A DNA stretch of 64,000 bases from Vibrio natriegens NBRC 15636 = ATCC 14048 = DSM 759 (GCF_035621455.1 NZ_CP141823.1:1240001-1304000); one strand, 5' to 3'; shown: positions 36,135-44,777, numbered from the stretch's first letter. Notes: generated by a model from the sequence alone, not told the origin. Program-made: numbers and translations.

Positions 36135-37163
36135 TTATTTAACTTGCCATTCAATCTGTTCGTTCGCGCGGATAGGCACAACGATGTCATTGCCAAACGG
36201 CATTGTTTCTGGCACATCCCAAGCGGCTTTTTCTAGGGTAATTGTGTCGGTGTTACGAGCAATACCGTAGAAGTCTGGGCCATTGAAGCTTGCAAATGCT
36301 TCCAGGTTTTCCAGTTTACCTTCTTTGTCGAATACCTCAGCATAAAGCTCAACGGCTGCGTGTGCGGTGTATGAACCCGCACAGCCACACGCTGATTCTT
36401 TTGCACCTTTTGCATGTGGCGCTGAATCTGTACCTAAGAAGAACTTCTTACTGCCGCTTGTTGCCGCTTCAATCAGCGCTTGCTGGTGGGTATTACGCTT
36501 TAGGATTGGCAGACAGTAGAAATGTGGCTTAATGCCACCGACAAGCATGTGGTTGCGGTTGAAAAGTAGGTGGTGAGCAGTGATTGTCGCCGCAACGTTA
36601 TCAGACGCGTTTTTAACGAAGTTAGCTGCGTCAGCCGTGGTGATGTGTTCCAGAACAATTTTTAGATTTGGGAAATCATTAACGATAGGAGCAAGAACCG
36701 TATCAAGGAACTCTTTTTCACGGTCGAAGATGTCAACGTCGTGATGTGTGACTTCGCCATGAACCAACAGTAGCATGCCGACTTCTTCCATTGCTTCCAG
36801 AACGTGGTAGATGTTCTTGGCATTGGTCACGCCAGAGTCTGAGTTGGTGGTTGCGCCTGCTGGGTAAAGTTTTGCAGCAACAATTTTGCCAGTTGCTTTT
36901 GCAGCGCGAATTTCGTCTGGAGTGGTGTTATCGGTTAGGTACAGCGACATCAAAGGTTCAAATTGCTCGCCGTGCTGTTCTTTAAGGATTCTATCGCGGT
37001 AGGCTAACGCCATTTCAGTGTTGGTAACAGGTGGGACGGTGTTTGGCATGATCAGTGCGCGACCGTTGTAGCGGCTGATATCGCGAACGGTGTCTTTAAG
37101 AACATCCCCATCGCGTAAGTGAACGTGCCAGTCGTCAGGACGAGTAATAGTCAGTGTTGTCAT
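36135..37163 (-). CDS. pyrC: Dihydroorotase
   Basis: A 342-residue class II dihydroorotase, the E. coli PyrC length. The metal-binding H13-x-H15 is in DDWHVHLRDG, the carboxylated lysine is K98 in AAKLYPAGATTNS, and VHGEVT and LEHITT carry further zinc-ligand histidines. It closes N-carbamoyl-aspartate to dihydroorotate in pyrimidine synthesis. GGGAG precedes the ATG. A PurR-like operator lies 62-77 bp upstream, in keeping with PurR control of pyrC known in E. coli. Confidence 0.97.
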   Translation of the reverse strand: MTTLTITRPDDWHVHLRDGDVLKDTVRDISRYNGRALIMPNTVPPVTNTEMALAYRDRILKEQHGEQFEPLMSLYLTDNTTPDEIRAAKATGKIVAAKLYPAGATTNSDSGVTNAKNIYHVLEAMEEVGMLLLVHGEVTHHDVDIFDREKEFLDTVLAPIVNDFPNLKIVLEHITTADAANFVKNASDNVAATITAHHLLFNRNHMLVGGIKPHFYCLPILKRNTHQQALIEAATSGSKKFFLGTDSAPHAKGAKESACGCAGSYTAHAAVELYAEVFDKEGKLENLEAFASFNGPDFYGIARNTDTITLEKAAWDVPETMPFGNDIVVPIRANEQIEWQVK

Positions 37164-37224
37164 TAATTGCTCCCACCATTGAAAAAGTTGTCTGATTGGA
37201 GCCTAAACGAAGCACTGGCATTGT

Positions 37225-37240
37225 TAGCAAACGCTTGCGC
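37225..37240. promoter_or_regulatory. PurR-like operator upstream of pyrC
   Basis: TAGCAAACGCTTGCGC matches the palindromic PUR box ACGCAAACGTTTGCGT at 12 of 16 positions, including the central GCAAACG. It is about 62-77 bp before the pyrC start, where a repressor would overlap the promoter. Confidence 0.6.
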
Positions 37241-37321
37241 TTAGGCGACAGGATGATAGAGGAATTGACTTCACATTTCATCCCATTTTTCACTTTTCTA
37301 CGATTGTGGAAGCGCGATAAG

Positions 37322-37486
37322 TTATTTCATCGTCAACCAAAGTGCATGAATCGTACCTGGCAGGAAGAAGAAAAAGGTCAGAATTAAGTTGATGAAGAAA
37401 TCTTTATTGAAACCTCTTTCCATGAACACCGCGACAGGTGGAAGAAAGATACACAGTAAAATGAGAACGAGTTTTCTAGTATCCAT
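37322..37486 (-). CDS. YqaE/Pmp3 family small membrane protein
   Basis: A 54-residue ORF encoding a typical Pmp3/YqaE proteolipid: first helix with PPVAVFMERGFNKDF, second helix INLILTFFFFLPG, then TIHALWLTMK at the C-terminus. These proteins sit in the inner membrane as a two-helix hairpin and affect membrane potential or salt tolerance in some organisms. It starts at an ATG (37486) with a GAGGCTT region upstream, and lies between pyrC and the MOSC fusion gene, on the pyrC strand. Confidence 0.9.
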   Translation of the reverse strand: MDTRKLVLILLCIFLPPVAVFMERGFNKDFFINLILTFFFFLPGTIHALWLTMK

Positions 37487-37684
37487 GATAAGCCTCTAGT
37501 CAATTTGTCGTTGTTGTCAAAAGAGTGGCGAATTATGTGTCTTGTATCACACTTTATCAATCAGCGTTTGGTCAGCGTGTTGTAAAAAACGCAACGGTTA
37601 GATTTAGTTAAGTCAATGCCTTACATTAGTTAAGACTTCTCCTTACAATAGTGCAACAAATAAAAGCACTGCAGGAAGAAAGCC

Positions 37685-39502
37685 ATGTCACAACCCATCT
37701 TATCCCAAATAAATGTCTTTCCGGTTAAATCAGTCGGAGGGGTTGCTCTCTCGTCTGCGTGGGTAGAAAAGCAAGGCTTGAGCTTTGACCGCCGTTTTAT
37801 GATTGCCAAAGCAGATGGCTCGATGATCACCGCAAGGAAGTACCCACAAATGGTCACCGTGAAATCAGCGATACTCGCTGATGGTGTTGTGTTTAGCTCC
37901 TTAGGTATGGAGCCGCTTAAAATCCGTTATCAAGATTTCAAAATGCAGGAAACGTCGGCAACGGTTTGGAGTGACACGTTTACCGCTTATACCACAACGG
38001 ACGAAGCCGACGACTGGTTTACCCGTGTTTTAGGGCAACGAGTCGAGCTGCTTTTCTGTGGTGAACAATCGAATCGAGTACGAGATAAGTTTGGTCATAA
38101 TGTGAGCTTTGCTGACGGTTATCCGGTATTGGTCATCAGTCAGGCTTCTCTCGATGAGTTGAACAAGCGAAGCTCTGAGCAGCACTCAATGGATCAGTTT
38201 CGCACTAATCTGGTAGTGGCAGACACGACGCCGTTTGAAGAGGATTCTTGGAAACGAATTCGCATCGGCGAGGTGGAATTCGAGTCACTTAAGCCCTGTG
38301 AGCGTTGCATTCTTACGACGGTCAATACGCAAAGAGGCACGTTCCGCGAGAGTAAAGAGCCGCTGAAAACACTACAACAGTTCCGCGCGAATGAGCGAGG
38401 CGGGGTCTTTTTCGGGCAAAACCTTGTAGCGCGTAACGAAGGCATTATCCGCCAAGGTGACAAAGTTGAAGTGCTTGAATATAAGGAACCGGAGTTTTAT
38501 GAGGATAACTCTCCTGCGCGTTTAACGTTAACTTGCGTCGAACGTGAAGAAATAGCACAAGATTTTGTGACATTTTGGCTAGAGCCTAGTAAAGGCAAGT
38601 TACCTAATTATCTGCCGGGACAACATTTACCAATCGATGTTGAAGTAGAAGGTAAAAAAATAGGCAGACGTTATACACTTTCATCGAGTCCTTCTCGTCC
38701 GGGGCGATATGCTGTTTCAGTTAAGCGAATTTCTGGTGGCCGTGTGTCGAATTCGCTATTGGATAATCTGCAGGTTGGCGACGTATTAGAAGCGGAAAAC
38801 CCAGATGGGGAGTTTCATCTTAAGCCGCATCACACTCAGCGTCTGTTGTTGCTTTCAGCGGGCAGTGGCGTTACTCCAATGCTGTCGATGGTGCGTTACC
38901 TAGCTGATCACAATCAATTAGATGACGTCGTGTTCTACCATCAGTGCCGCACTGAAAATGACATTCCTTGTAGATCTGAGCTGGAACAACTGAAGCGAGA
39001 GCATCCGGGACTAGAGGTAAAATTCTGCCTCACTCAGCCTGCGATCGATTGGTTTGGATTGAAAGGTCGACTCAGCCTTTCGCACATCAAACAAATTAAA
39101 GATGCGGAGCAGCGTCAGGTGTTTGTTTGTGGTCCTGATGGCTTTATGCAAAAAGCGAAAAACTTGCTAATGAAAAAGGGGCTGCCTGAAGAGAACTACC
39201 ATCAGGAAGCGTTTGGTGTCTCTGCGGTAACAGCACAGCCAGAGAAAAGTATCGAAATCGAGTTCAACGGCGCTAAGATTACGGGTACTAATCAGAAAAC
39301 ACTTCTAGACCAACTTGAAGATGCCGGAAAGGACATCAGCAACAGCTGCCGCGCAGGGTTATGTGGCGCTTGTAAAGTACAGTTGAAATCGGGGCAAGTT
39401 CACCATCCAGACGTACCCGCTTTGAGTGTTGAAGAGCGTGCTATGGGGACGGTATTAGCGTGTTGTGCCGTTCCGGAAACCGATGTCACAGTGACTGACT
39501 AG
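37685..39502 (+). CDS. MOSC domain / ferredoxin-NADP reductase / 2Fe-2S fusion protein (YcbX-like)
   Basis: A 605-residue three-part protein: MOSC_N beta-barrel (about 5-115) and MOSC domain (about 125-270, with the cofactor-cysteine context KPCERC), an FNR-type domain (about 280-510, FAD motif RRYTLSSSPSRPG and NAD(P) motif GSGVTPMLSMVRYL), and a C-terminal plant-type ferredoxin with Cys555, Cys560, Cys563 and a fourth at 593/594. E. coli YcbX has MOSC plus ferredoxin and reduces N-hydroxylated bases with help of CysJ; here the reductase is built in, so the protein should be a self-contained NAD(P)H-driven N-reductase using molybdenum cofactor (inference). AGGAAG precedes the ATG. Confidence 0.92.
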   Translation: MSQPILSQINVFPVKSVGGVALSSAWVEKQGLSFDRRFMIAKADGSMITARKYPQMVTVKSAILADGVVFSSLGMEPLKIRYQDFKMQETSATVWSDTFTAYTTTDEADDWFTRVLGQRVELLFCGEQSNRVRDKFGHNVSFADGYPVLVISQASLDELNKRSSEQHSMDQFRTNLVVADTTPFEEDSWKRIRIGEVEFESLKPCERCILTTVNTQRGTFRESKEPLKTLQQFRANERGGVFFGQNLVARNEGIIRQGDKVEVLEYKEPEFYEDNSPARLTLTCVEREEIAQDFVTFWLEPSKGKLPNYLPGQHLPIDVEVEGKKIGRRYTLSSSPSRPGRYAVSVKRISGGRVSNSLLDNLQVGDVLEAENPDGEFHLKPHHTQRLLLLSAGSGVTPMLSMVRYLADHNQLDDVVFYHQCRTENDIPCRSELEQLKREHPGLEVKFCLTQPAIDWFGLKGRLSLSHIKQIKDAEQRQVFVCGPDGFMQKAKNLLMKKGLPEENYHQEAFGVSAVTAQPEKSIEIEFNGAKITGTNQKTLLDQLEDAGKDISNSCRAGLCGACKVQLKSGQVHHPDVPALSVEERAMGTVLACCAVPETDVTVTD

Positions 39503-39521
39503 TCAGTTTACAATACGTAAG

Positions 39522-39550
39522 AAAAACGCTGCCCTTGAGCAGCGTTTTTT
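39522..39550. terminator. Bidirectional terminator between MOSC fusion and nadE
   Basis: AAAAACGCTGC (39522-39532) pairs with GCAGCGTTTTT (39539-39549), 6-nt loop. Confidence 0.92.
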
Positions 39551-39577
39551 ATAGCAAACATTGCGTTTAAATGTTGC

Positions 39578-40408
39578 TTAGTCGTAAATATTCGGGATTG
39601 GCTGACGTTTGTGCTGCGTAGCTTTGTAAATAGCAACCAGACGGTCACTCACTTGTTGAGACACTGGTTTGCCTTCCAGGAAGTCATCAATTTGCTCGTA
39701 ACTTAGGTTCAACGCATCTTCGTCCGCTTTTTGTGGAGCGAGTTCTTCCAAATCTGCCGTTGGTGTCTTTTTCACGAGTAGTTCTGGTGCGCCTAATGTT
39801 GCCGCTACCTCACGTACTTGACGCTTGCTCAAACCAAATAAAGGCGCAAGGTCACAAGCACCATCACCAAACTTCGTGTAGAAGCCAGTAATGTTTTCTG
39901 CCGAGTGATCGGTTCCCAGCACTAAACCGCCAACGTAGCCGGCAATTTCGTATTGTGCGACCATTCGGGCACGCGCTTTTACATTGCCTTTCACAAAGTC
40001 GACTTTTGCCGCGTCGGTCGGCAGAAGGCCAGTTCCCTCTAGTGCAAAGCTAGAAGCAGCATGCATACCGTCTACACCTTGTTTGATGTTTACTGACACA
40101 GAGTGTGTCGGTTCAATGAAAGATAAGGCAAGTTGTGCTTCGTCTTCATCTTTTTGCTCACCGTAAGGCAGACGAACCGCGATGAACTGGTAGTCGTTAC
40201 TACCACTCGCTTCATTGAGTTCATTAACCGCAAGTTGGGCAAGGCGACCACACGTGGTTGAGTCAACACCGCCACTGATGCCAAGCACGAGTGACTTACA
40301 ACCTGCTTCTTGTAGCTTACGCTTTATGAAAGCAACACGGCGTTCAATTTCGAAATGCGGATCAATAGAAGGTAGAACGCGCATTTCATCACGGATGGAT
40401 TGTTCCAT
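39578..40408 (-). CDS. nadE: NH3-dependent NAD(+) synthetase
   Basis: A 276-residue NAD synthetase with the ATP pyrophosphatase P-loop SGGVDS at 45-50 and the conserved TDHSAENITGFYTKFGDG region; no glutaminase domain, so it uses ammonia. It turns nicotinate adenine dinucleotide into NAD in the cytosol. AGGAAAAGGA precedes the ATG. The divergent gene is a nicotinate-mononucleotide adenylyltransferase homologue, the preceding step of the same pathway. Confidence 0.97.
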   Translation of the reverse strand: MEQSIRDEMRVLPSIDPHFEIERRVAFIKRKLQEAGCKSLVLGISGGVDSTTCGRLAQLAVNELNEASGSNDYQFIAVRLPYGEQKDEDEAQLALSFIEPTHSVSVNIKQGVDGMHAASSFALEGTGLLPTDAAKVDFVKGNVKARARMVAQYEIAGYVGGLVLGTDHSAENITGFYTKFGDGACDLAPLFGLSKRQVREVAATLGAPELLVKKTPTADLEELAPQKADEDALNLSYEQIDDFLEGKPVSQQVSDRLVAIYKATQHKRQPIPNIYD

Positions 40409-40624
40409 TTAGGGTTCCTTTTCCTGCAAATATGTCAGACACCAACAGCGTTGGTAGTTACCAAAATCAGTAAGAGTGATGAGGTGAATATTCAATAAAT
40501 GGTGACAAACCATCCAATTGAGGCTCACAAACATCACTTTGGTGTCAAAAAACTATAAAGATTAGTAGTATCATACCGAAATCATCAAATTAGAAAACTC
40601 TCTTAAACCAGGTAATCGCCGGAT

Positions 40625-41158
40625 ATGAAAAAAATTGCCATTTTTGGTAGCGCATTTAATCCACCTAGCTTAGGCCACAAAAGTGTTATCGAGTCTTTGG
40701 GGCACTTTGATCTTGTGCTTCTTGAACCCAGCATCGCACACGCATGGGGCAAGGAAATGTTGGATTACCCAACCCGGTGCAAGTTGGTCGATGCGTTTAT
40801 CAAAGATCTCGGGCTTTCTAATGTTCAGCGCTCGAACGTAGAGCAAGCTTTATACCAGCCTGGACAAAGTGTGACGACCTATGCGTTATTAAACAAAATT
40901 CAAGAAATTCATTCGACGGACGATCTAACTTTTGTCATTGGGCCTGACAATTTCTTTAAATTTGCTAAATTTTATAAAGCACAGGAAATTACTGAGCGCT
41001 GGACCGTTATGGCGTGTCCTGAAAAAATAAAAATTAGAAGCACAGATATTCGAAAAGCGCTGATGGAAGGAAAAGACATCAGCGCCTTTACTACGTTAAC
41101 AGTCAGTGAACTATTGCTCAACGAAGGTTTATATAGAGAAACTTTATCTGGTAACTGA
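40625..41158 (+). CDS. Nicotinate/nicotinamide nucleotide adenylyltransferase-like protein
   Basis: A 177-residue nucleotidyltransferase with the GxFxPP..GH motif as GSAFNPPSLGH (8-18) and the second motif IRSTDIR (137-143), both used for ATP binding. It should adenylylate (de)amido-NMN. It is shorter than housekeeping NadD (about 215), and NadD normally lies near rlmH/holA, so this is probably an additional NMNAT. Divergent from nadE over 216 bp, which supports a NAD salvage/synthesis role. The next gene starts 8 bp later. Confidence 0.9.
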   Translation: MKKIAIFGSAFNPPSLGHKSVIESLGHFDLVLLEPSIAHAWGKEMLDYPTRCKLVDAFIKDLGLSNVQRSNVEQALYQPGQSVTTYALLNKIQEIHSTDDLTFVIGPDNFFKFAKFYKAQEITERWTVMACPEKIKIRSTDIRKALMEGKDISAFTTLTVSELLLNEGLYRETLSGN

Positions 41159-41166
41159 GAGGTTAA

Positions 41167-41655
41167 ATGTTCATGGTCAGATTAGCCGTATTTAGTACGT
41201 GCGCGCTGCTTGTATATTCGCAAGCAAGCGTAGCATGTAACTATTTTTCTGATCGATCGGTCGTTTTTGCTGACAATACCATGCCTATTTGTGAAGAATT
41301 TTTTGACAGCGTAGGTGTGTTAAGTACTGACTCGTTGAATTGGTATGCACCAGAAATCGAACTGGATGGACCCACGAAAAATTATTGGGAAGAGTGGGCG
41401 TTTACGCCGAATGAGACACCTATCCTTACTCAAAATCTAGAGAAGAACTATTTTGGTCTTGGTATCTGGATGCCTGAAGATCTTCTAGACGATGAAAGTG
41501 ACATGACGACGGAAGAGTGGATTCGCAATCACGGTCTGATGTTTAGTATCGGTTTTGGTGATAAGGGTGATGGTGAGCCCAGAATGCGTTTGGATTATCG
41601 TTGGCACGAATACTACGACGCTGACTGGATGATGCAGATTGAACTACCATTTTGA
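41167..41655 (+). CDS. Hypothetical secreted protein
   Basis: A 162-residue protein with a signal peptide (MFMVRLAVFSTCALLVYSQA, cleaved near SVA-C). The mature part is acidic and aromatic-rich, with two cysteines (CNYFSD and PICEEF) close to the N-terminus, and strand-like ends (GLMFSIGFGD, RMRLDYRWHEYY, WMMQIELPF). No known family recognised; the repeated amphipathic strands and final Phe could indicate an outer-membrane or periplasmic beta protein. It starts 8 bp after the NMNAT-like gene and ends at a shared terminator, so they are co-transcribed although their roles look unrelated. Confidence 0.8.
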   Translation: MFMVRLAVFSTCALLVYSQASVACNYFSDRSVVFADNTMPICEEFFDSVGVLSTDSLNWYAPEIELDGPTKNYWEEWAFTPNETPILTQNLEKNYFGLGIWMPEDLLDDESDMTTEEWIRNHGLMFSIGFGDKGDGEPRMRLDYRWHEYYDADWMMQIELPF

Positions 41656-41661
41656 ACAATG

Positions 41662-41696
41662 AAAAAAGCGTACCTTCGATGAGGTACGCTTTTTTG
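41662..41696. terminator. Bidirectional terminator
   Basis: A perfect 14-bp stem (AAAAAAGCGTACCT at 41662-41675, AGGTACGCTTTTTT at 41682-41695) between convergent genes. Confidence 0.95.
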
Positions 41697-41759
41697 GTTT
41701 TTCAGCACAGGGTTGATTAGTGTGGGGTTGTTTTAGTTATTCGCTACTTTCGTTAGCAG

Positions 41760-42368
41760 TTATAAAGGCTCGCCAAAGACCAAGAAACAAAGTTGCTCAT
41801 ACTCTTCGCTATTTCCTGCAAAAAGTGCTTCAACAATATCAGCATCTTTTTTCCCTGATAATTTCATCTTTCTTGCTTCTCTCAGCGTGAGCACCAGACA
41901 TAGCTCTCTTGAGATACGTACGTCACCTCCGGGCTTCCACTGATTGATGACTTTGCTTAAAGCTGAGCTAGAAAGGGCGGGAGAAATCGTAACCACTTCG
42001 TGTTTTACTACTGCAAGTAAATCTAGCTCGATATCCGAACGGGACTCTACAGTCGACAGTCTGTCGAGTAATGCTTTGAGTAGAACTGATGGTGTAATGA
42101 AGCCCGCCTGCTGAGGAAAATCATCACTCAACCGCACAGAAAAATCACAACGATGCACACGAGTGTTAGGTAAAAAGGTGAGGGAGCTCAAACATCCCTG
42201 AGGAATCCAAAAAATCTGACCCGGTTCAATGGCATACTCCTGCTTACCCAATTTAATGATCACTAATCCTTCAATCACAGATAATAAACTGTGCTTTAGC
42301 GCTTTTTTGCGTGCAGTAACATTAAGAAAAGGGTAATTAGCGTCGTGAAATTCAATTGCGTAGTTCAT
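41760..42368 (-). CDS. Cupin / AraC-type ligand-binding domain protein lacking a clear HTH
   Basis: A 202-residue protein. The first 100 residues look like an AraC-type cupin sensor (SLLSVIEGLVIIKLGKQEYAIEPGQIFWIPQGCLSSLTF). The rest is helical and ends with CLVLTLREARKMKLSGKKDADIVEALFAGNSEEYEQLCFLVFGE, which resembles the first part of an AraC DNA-binding region but is too short for two helix-turn-helices. The ATG at 42368 is preferred because it begins the cupin; a longer in-frame extension to 42479 is less protein-like. It is either a truncated AraC regulator or a small cupin regulator. Confidence 0.78.
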   Translation of the reverse strand: MNYAIEFHDANYPFLNVTARKKALKHSLLSVIEGLVIIKLGKQEYAIEPGQIFWIPQGCLSSLTFLPNTRVHRCDFSVRLSDDFPQQAGFITPSVLLKALLDRLSTVESRSDIELDLLAVVKHEVVTISPALSSSALSKVINQWKPGGDVRISRELCLVLTLREARKMKLSGKKDADIVEALFAGNSEEYEQLCFLVFGEPL

Positions 42369-42560
42369 TATTATTACCAGTGATTTTTGGGCGCTAAGCG
42401 TAACGCTAAACCTATAGGATTCCAACCGGTTAAAAAAATTTTTTAGCCATACTTTTGTTAGGTGAACTGGTATGACCATGAGAAAAGTATGAGCTGAAAT
42501 GCTGCTATACAGTAAAACTATGCGTAAAATGTGCCAGCTTTTTTAGATATGTAATGAATA

Positions 42561-43667
42561 ATGACTGCCAATACCGACCCTTATATTGAAATTCGTCCTT
42601 ATAATGACGAAGAAATTCCAGCAGCGCTGGATCGTCTAATCCAAGATGATGAATTTATCACCGCGATTCTTGATCACCGTTTTGCCAATAAAGCAGGATG
42701 GTTTAAAACTCTTATGAGTCCGATTGTTCGCCTTTACCTAAAAGCAAAGTGGAGTAAGCTTGACTCCGTAGAAGGGATCCAGATCGAAGTGAAAAAGTAT
42801 CTTGAAGATATGCTTGATAAGACAACGGATGGCGTCACTTTCTCTGGTTTAGATAAACTGGACAAAAATACCTCTTATCTATTCGTTTCTAACCACCGTG
42901 ATATCGCGATGGACCCTGCGTTAGTCAACTACGGCTTACACCAAACTGACCACCGCACTGTCCGCATTGCTATTGGTGATAACCTCCTCAAGAAGCCGTG
43001 TACGACGGAACTGATGCGCTTGAACAAGAGCTTTATTGTTAAGCGTTCAGCAAAAGCACCGCGCGAAATGATGAAAGCGTTAGGACAGCTGTCGAGCTAC
43101 ATCAAGCATTCTCTCGACACGGGCAACTCTATTTGGATCGCGCAGAAGGAAGGCCGAGCAAAAGACGGCAACGACTTCACTGATCCAGCTATTCTTAAAA
43201 TGTTTCATGTTGAAGGTCGTAAGCAAAAGATCAGCTTTGGAGAGTACACTCGCTCTTTGAAGATCGTGCCTGTTTCTATCTCTTACGAGAACGACCCTTG
43301 TGACCTTGCGAAGGCGAAAGAGTTATTTGCTAAAGCAGAAAGTGGCCGCTACGAGAAAGGTGAATTTGAAGATATTGAAAGTATCATTCAAGGTATTATC
43401 GGTTACAAAGGTCGCATTCATGTGGCTTTCGGCGATGTGATTGAGCAAGAATTTGAAACACCAGAGTCTCTTGCTGCTGAAATCGACCGTCAAATTCACA
43501 ACAACTACCGACTCTATCCAATGAATTTGCTCGCTGCTGGTCGTGATGATTCAGAGGTGCCTGAAAAGGTAAAACGTCAGTTGGCGGAAAAGCTTGAAGA
43601 GTTGCCAGAAGGCGCGCGTCCTTTCCTTGTTGCGAGTTATGCCAACCCGGTAAACAATCAAGAGTAG
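42561..43667 (+). CDS. 1-acyl-sn-glycerol-3-phosphate acyltransferase-like (LPLAT family)
   Basis: A 368-residue acyltransferase of the LPLAT/PlsC superfamily. The catalytic motif is NH112RDIAMD118, in which five rather than the usual four residues separate His and Asp. The second block is LNKSFIVKRS, and the third is AQKEGRAKDG, in place of the usual FPEGTR. The C-terminal 120 residues are charged and helical. It probably acylates a glycerophospholipid at the inner membrane; exact acceptor unknown. No strong ribosome site. Monocistronic. Confidence 0.87.
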   Translation: MTANTDPYIEIRPYNDEEIPAALDRLIQDDEFITAILDHRFANKAGWFKTLMSPIVRLYLKAKWSKLDSVEGIQIEVKKYLEDMLDKTTDGVTFSGLDKLDKNTSYLFVSNHRDIAMDPALVNYGLHQTDHRTVRIAIGDNLLKKPCTTELMRLNKSFIVKRSAKAPREMMKALGQLSSYIKHSLDTGNSIWIAQKEGRAKDGNDFTDPAILKMFHVEGRKQKISFGEYTRSLKIVPVSISYENDPCDLAKAKELFAKAESGRYEKGEFEDIESIIQGIIGYKGRIHVAFGDVIEQEFETPESLAAEIDRQIHNNYRLYPMNLLAAGRDDSEVPEKVKRQLAEKLEELPEGARPFLVASYANPVNNQE

Positions 43668-43695
43668 ATTGGTTGGTTTATTTCTGAATCAAAAT

Positions 43696-43723
43696 ACCTC
43701 GGGCTCTGCCCCGGGGTTTTTTA
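43696..43723 (+). terminator. Intrinsic terminator of the acyltransferase gene
   Basis: CCTCGGG (43697-43703) pairs with CCCGGGG (43710-43716), one G-T pair, followed by TTTTTT. Confidence 0.85.
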
Positions 43724-43732
43724 TATCTGTTG

Positions 43733-44332
43733 CTAAGGTGCGACAGCGCCGCCTAAGGTCAGGTTACTTGGCCATTTAGTGATTTGATTCCCACCCAGAA
43801 AGATATTTCCTTTTACAGTCATAGTGTCAGGAAACGCTTTGAGTGCCGAGCCACCAATGTAAAGATTTCCATCGATGATTAAGCCATCAGGCAAAGCCGT
43901 TAATGGTGTGCGGATTACACTTAAATCACCATAGACACGAAGTCTTGCAGGAAGCTTTTTTAGTGGAGTGTCAGTCAGGTTTAAATATCCGCCGAGTTTT
44001 ACGCCTTTTGGCCAGTTTTCAACTTGGCTACCTAATAAATTGGCATAGCCTTTTATGCTGGTACCAGGCCTGACGGTTTTAAGTGCACTGTTTGTTGCTT
44101 CTAAACTGCCACCGACATTGAGACCATTCGGTAGCCGCATGATAGACGTTTGGGAAATGTTCAGGTTGCCTTTAATCGACAAATCAGATGGTAATTGAGT
44201 AAAGGGTTTGTTGCGTAGATCTAGGTTGCCATAGTTGTCTAGGTAAGCGAGCTTGGTGTAGTAATCCAGTTCGTACGCCATTGAAGGTGTGTTGAATGTT
44301 ACCAGTGCAATAATAAGTAGGATGAAACGCAT
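43733..44332 (-). CDS. Secreted leucine-rich-like repeat protein
   Basis: A 199-residue protein with a signal peptide (MRFILLIIALVTFNTPSMA, then YELDYY) and about seven repeats of about 20 residues with the pattern L(P)xxLxVxGxLxLxxTxxxxLP (for example KKLPARLRVYGDLSVIRTPL, TALPDGLIIDGNLYIGGSAL). Such repeats form a right-handed beta-solenoid/LRR-like rod; similar repeats occur in phage and prophage proteins. It is likely an extracytoplasmic structural or binding protein. ATG at 44332 is chosen because it opens the signal peptide directly; the longer frame to 44410 is unlikely. Confidence 0.83.
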   Translation of the reverse strand: MRFILLIIALVTFNTPSMAYELDYYTKLAYLDNYGNLDLRNKPFTQLPSDLSIKGNLNISQTSIMRLPNGLNVGGSLEATNSALKTVRPGTSIKGYANLLGSQVENWPKGVKLGGYLNLTDTPLKKLPARLRVYGDLSVIRTPLTALPDGLIIDGNLYIGGSALKAFPDTMTVKGNIFLGGNQITKWPSNLTLGGAVAP

Positions 44333-44477
44333 GGCTGATGACTTTGCTGGATATAAAACCCACCAAGCATATCTCAAAGCGCTAAATACGGCTATTCCAA
44401 GTGTTAACACTTGAAGGAAAGTAACACTTAAATGGAAGTAAGTAGAAAGCGAGCAGAGTGCTCGCTTTGGAATAGGA

Positions 44478-44777
44478 TTAACGCGCTAATGAACGAGTTT
44501 TTAATTCAAAGATCAGCTTTTCTGCACTGACTTCGAACTTGAAGCGGGCTGATGCTTCTTTAGACTCTTCTGTGATTTCACTGACATTATATTCAACGTT
44601 AGCACATACTGATTTAGCTAGTTCAATGTAGGCAGCTATTTCAGACTCTAATGCCGCTTTAGACTCTGCGAAAATCGTTACGTCGGCAACTTCGTCGCCT
44701 TCTTTAATGACAAAGCCAATTTCACCCGCACAGCCACATGCTTCGCAGACTTGGTTTCCTTCTAATTCGATGCTCAT
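44478..44777 (-). CDS. YfcZ/YiiS family protein (DUF406)
   Basis: A 99-residue cytosolic protein of the YfcZ/YiiS family. The N-terminus MSIELEGNQVCEACGCAGEIGFVIKEGD carries the three conserved cysteines (CEACGC). The C-terminal half is alpha/beta with a repeated Glu-rich helix. The function is unknown. AGAGGATT lies upstream of the ATG at 44777; a longer frame to 44864 would bury this start. Confidence 0.92.
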   Translation of the reverse strand: MSIELEGNQVCEACGCAGEIGFVIKEGDEVADVTIFAESKAALESEIAAYIELAKSVCANVEYNVSEITEESKEASARFKFEVSAEKLIFELKTRSLAR

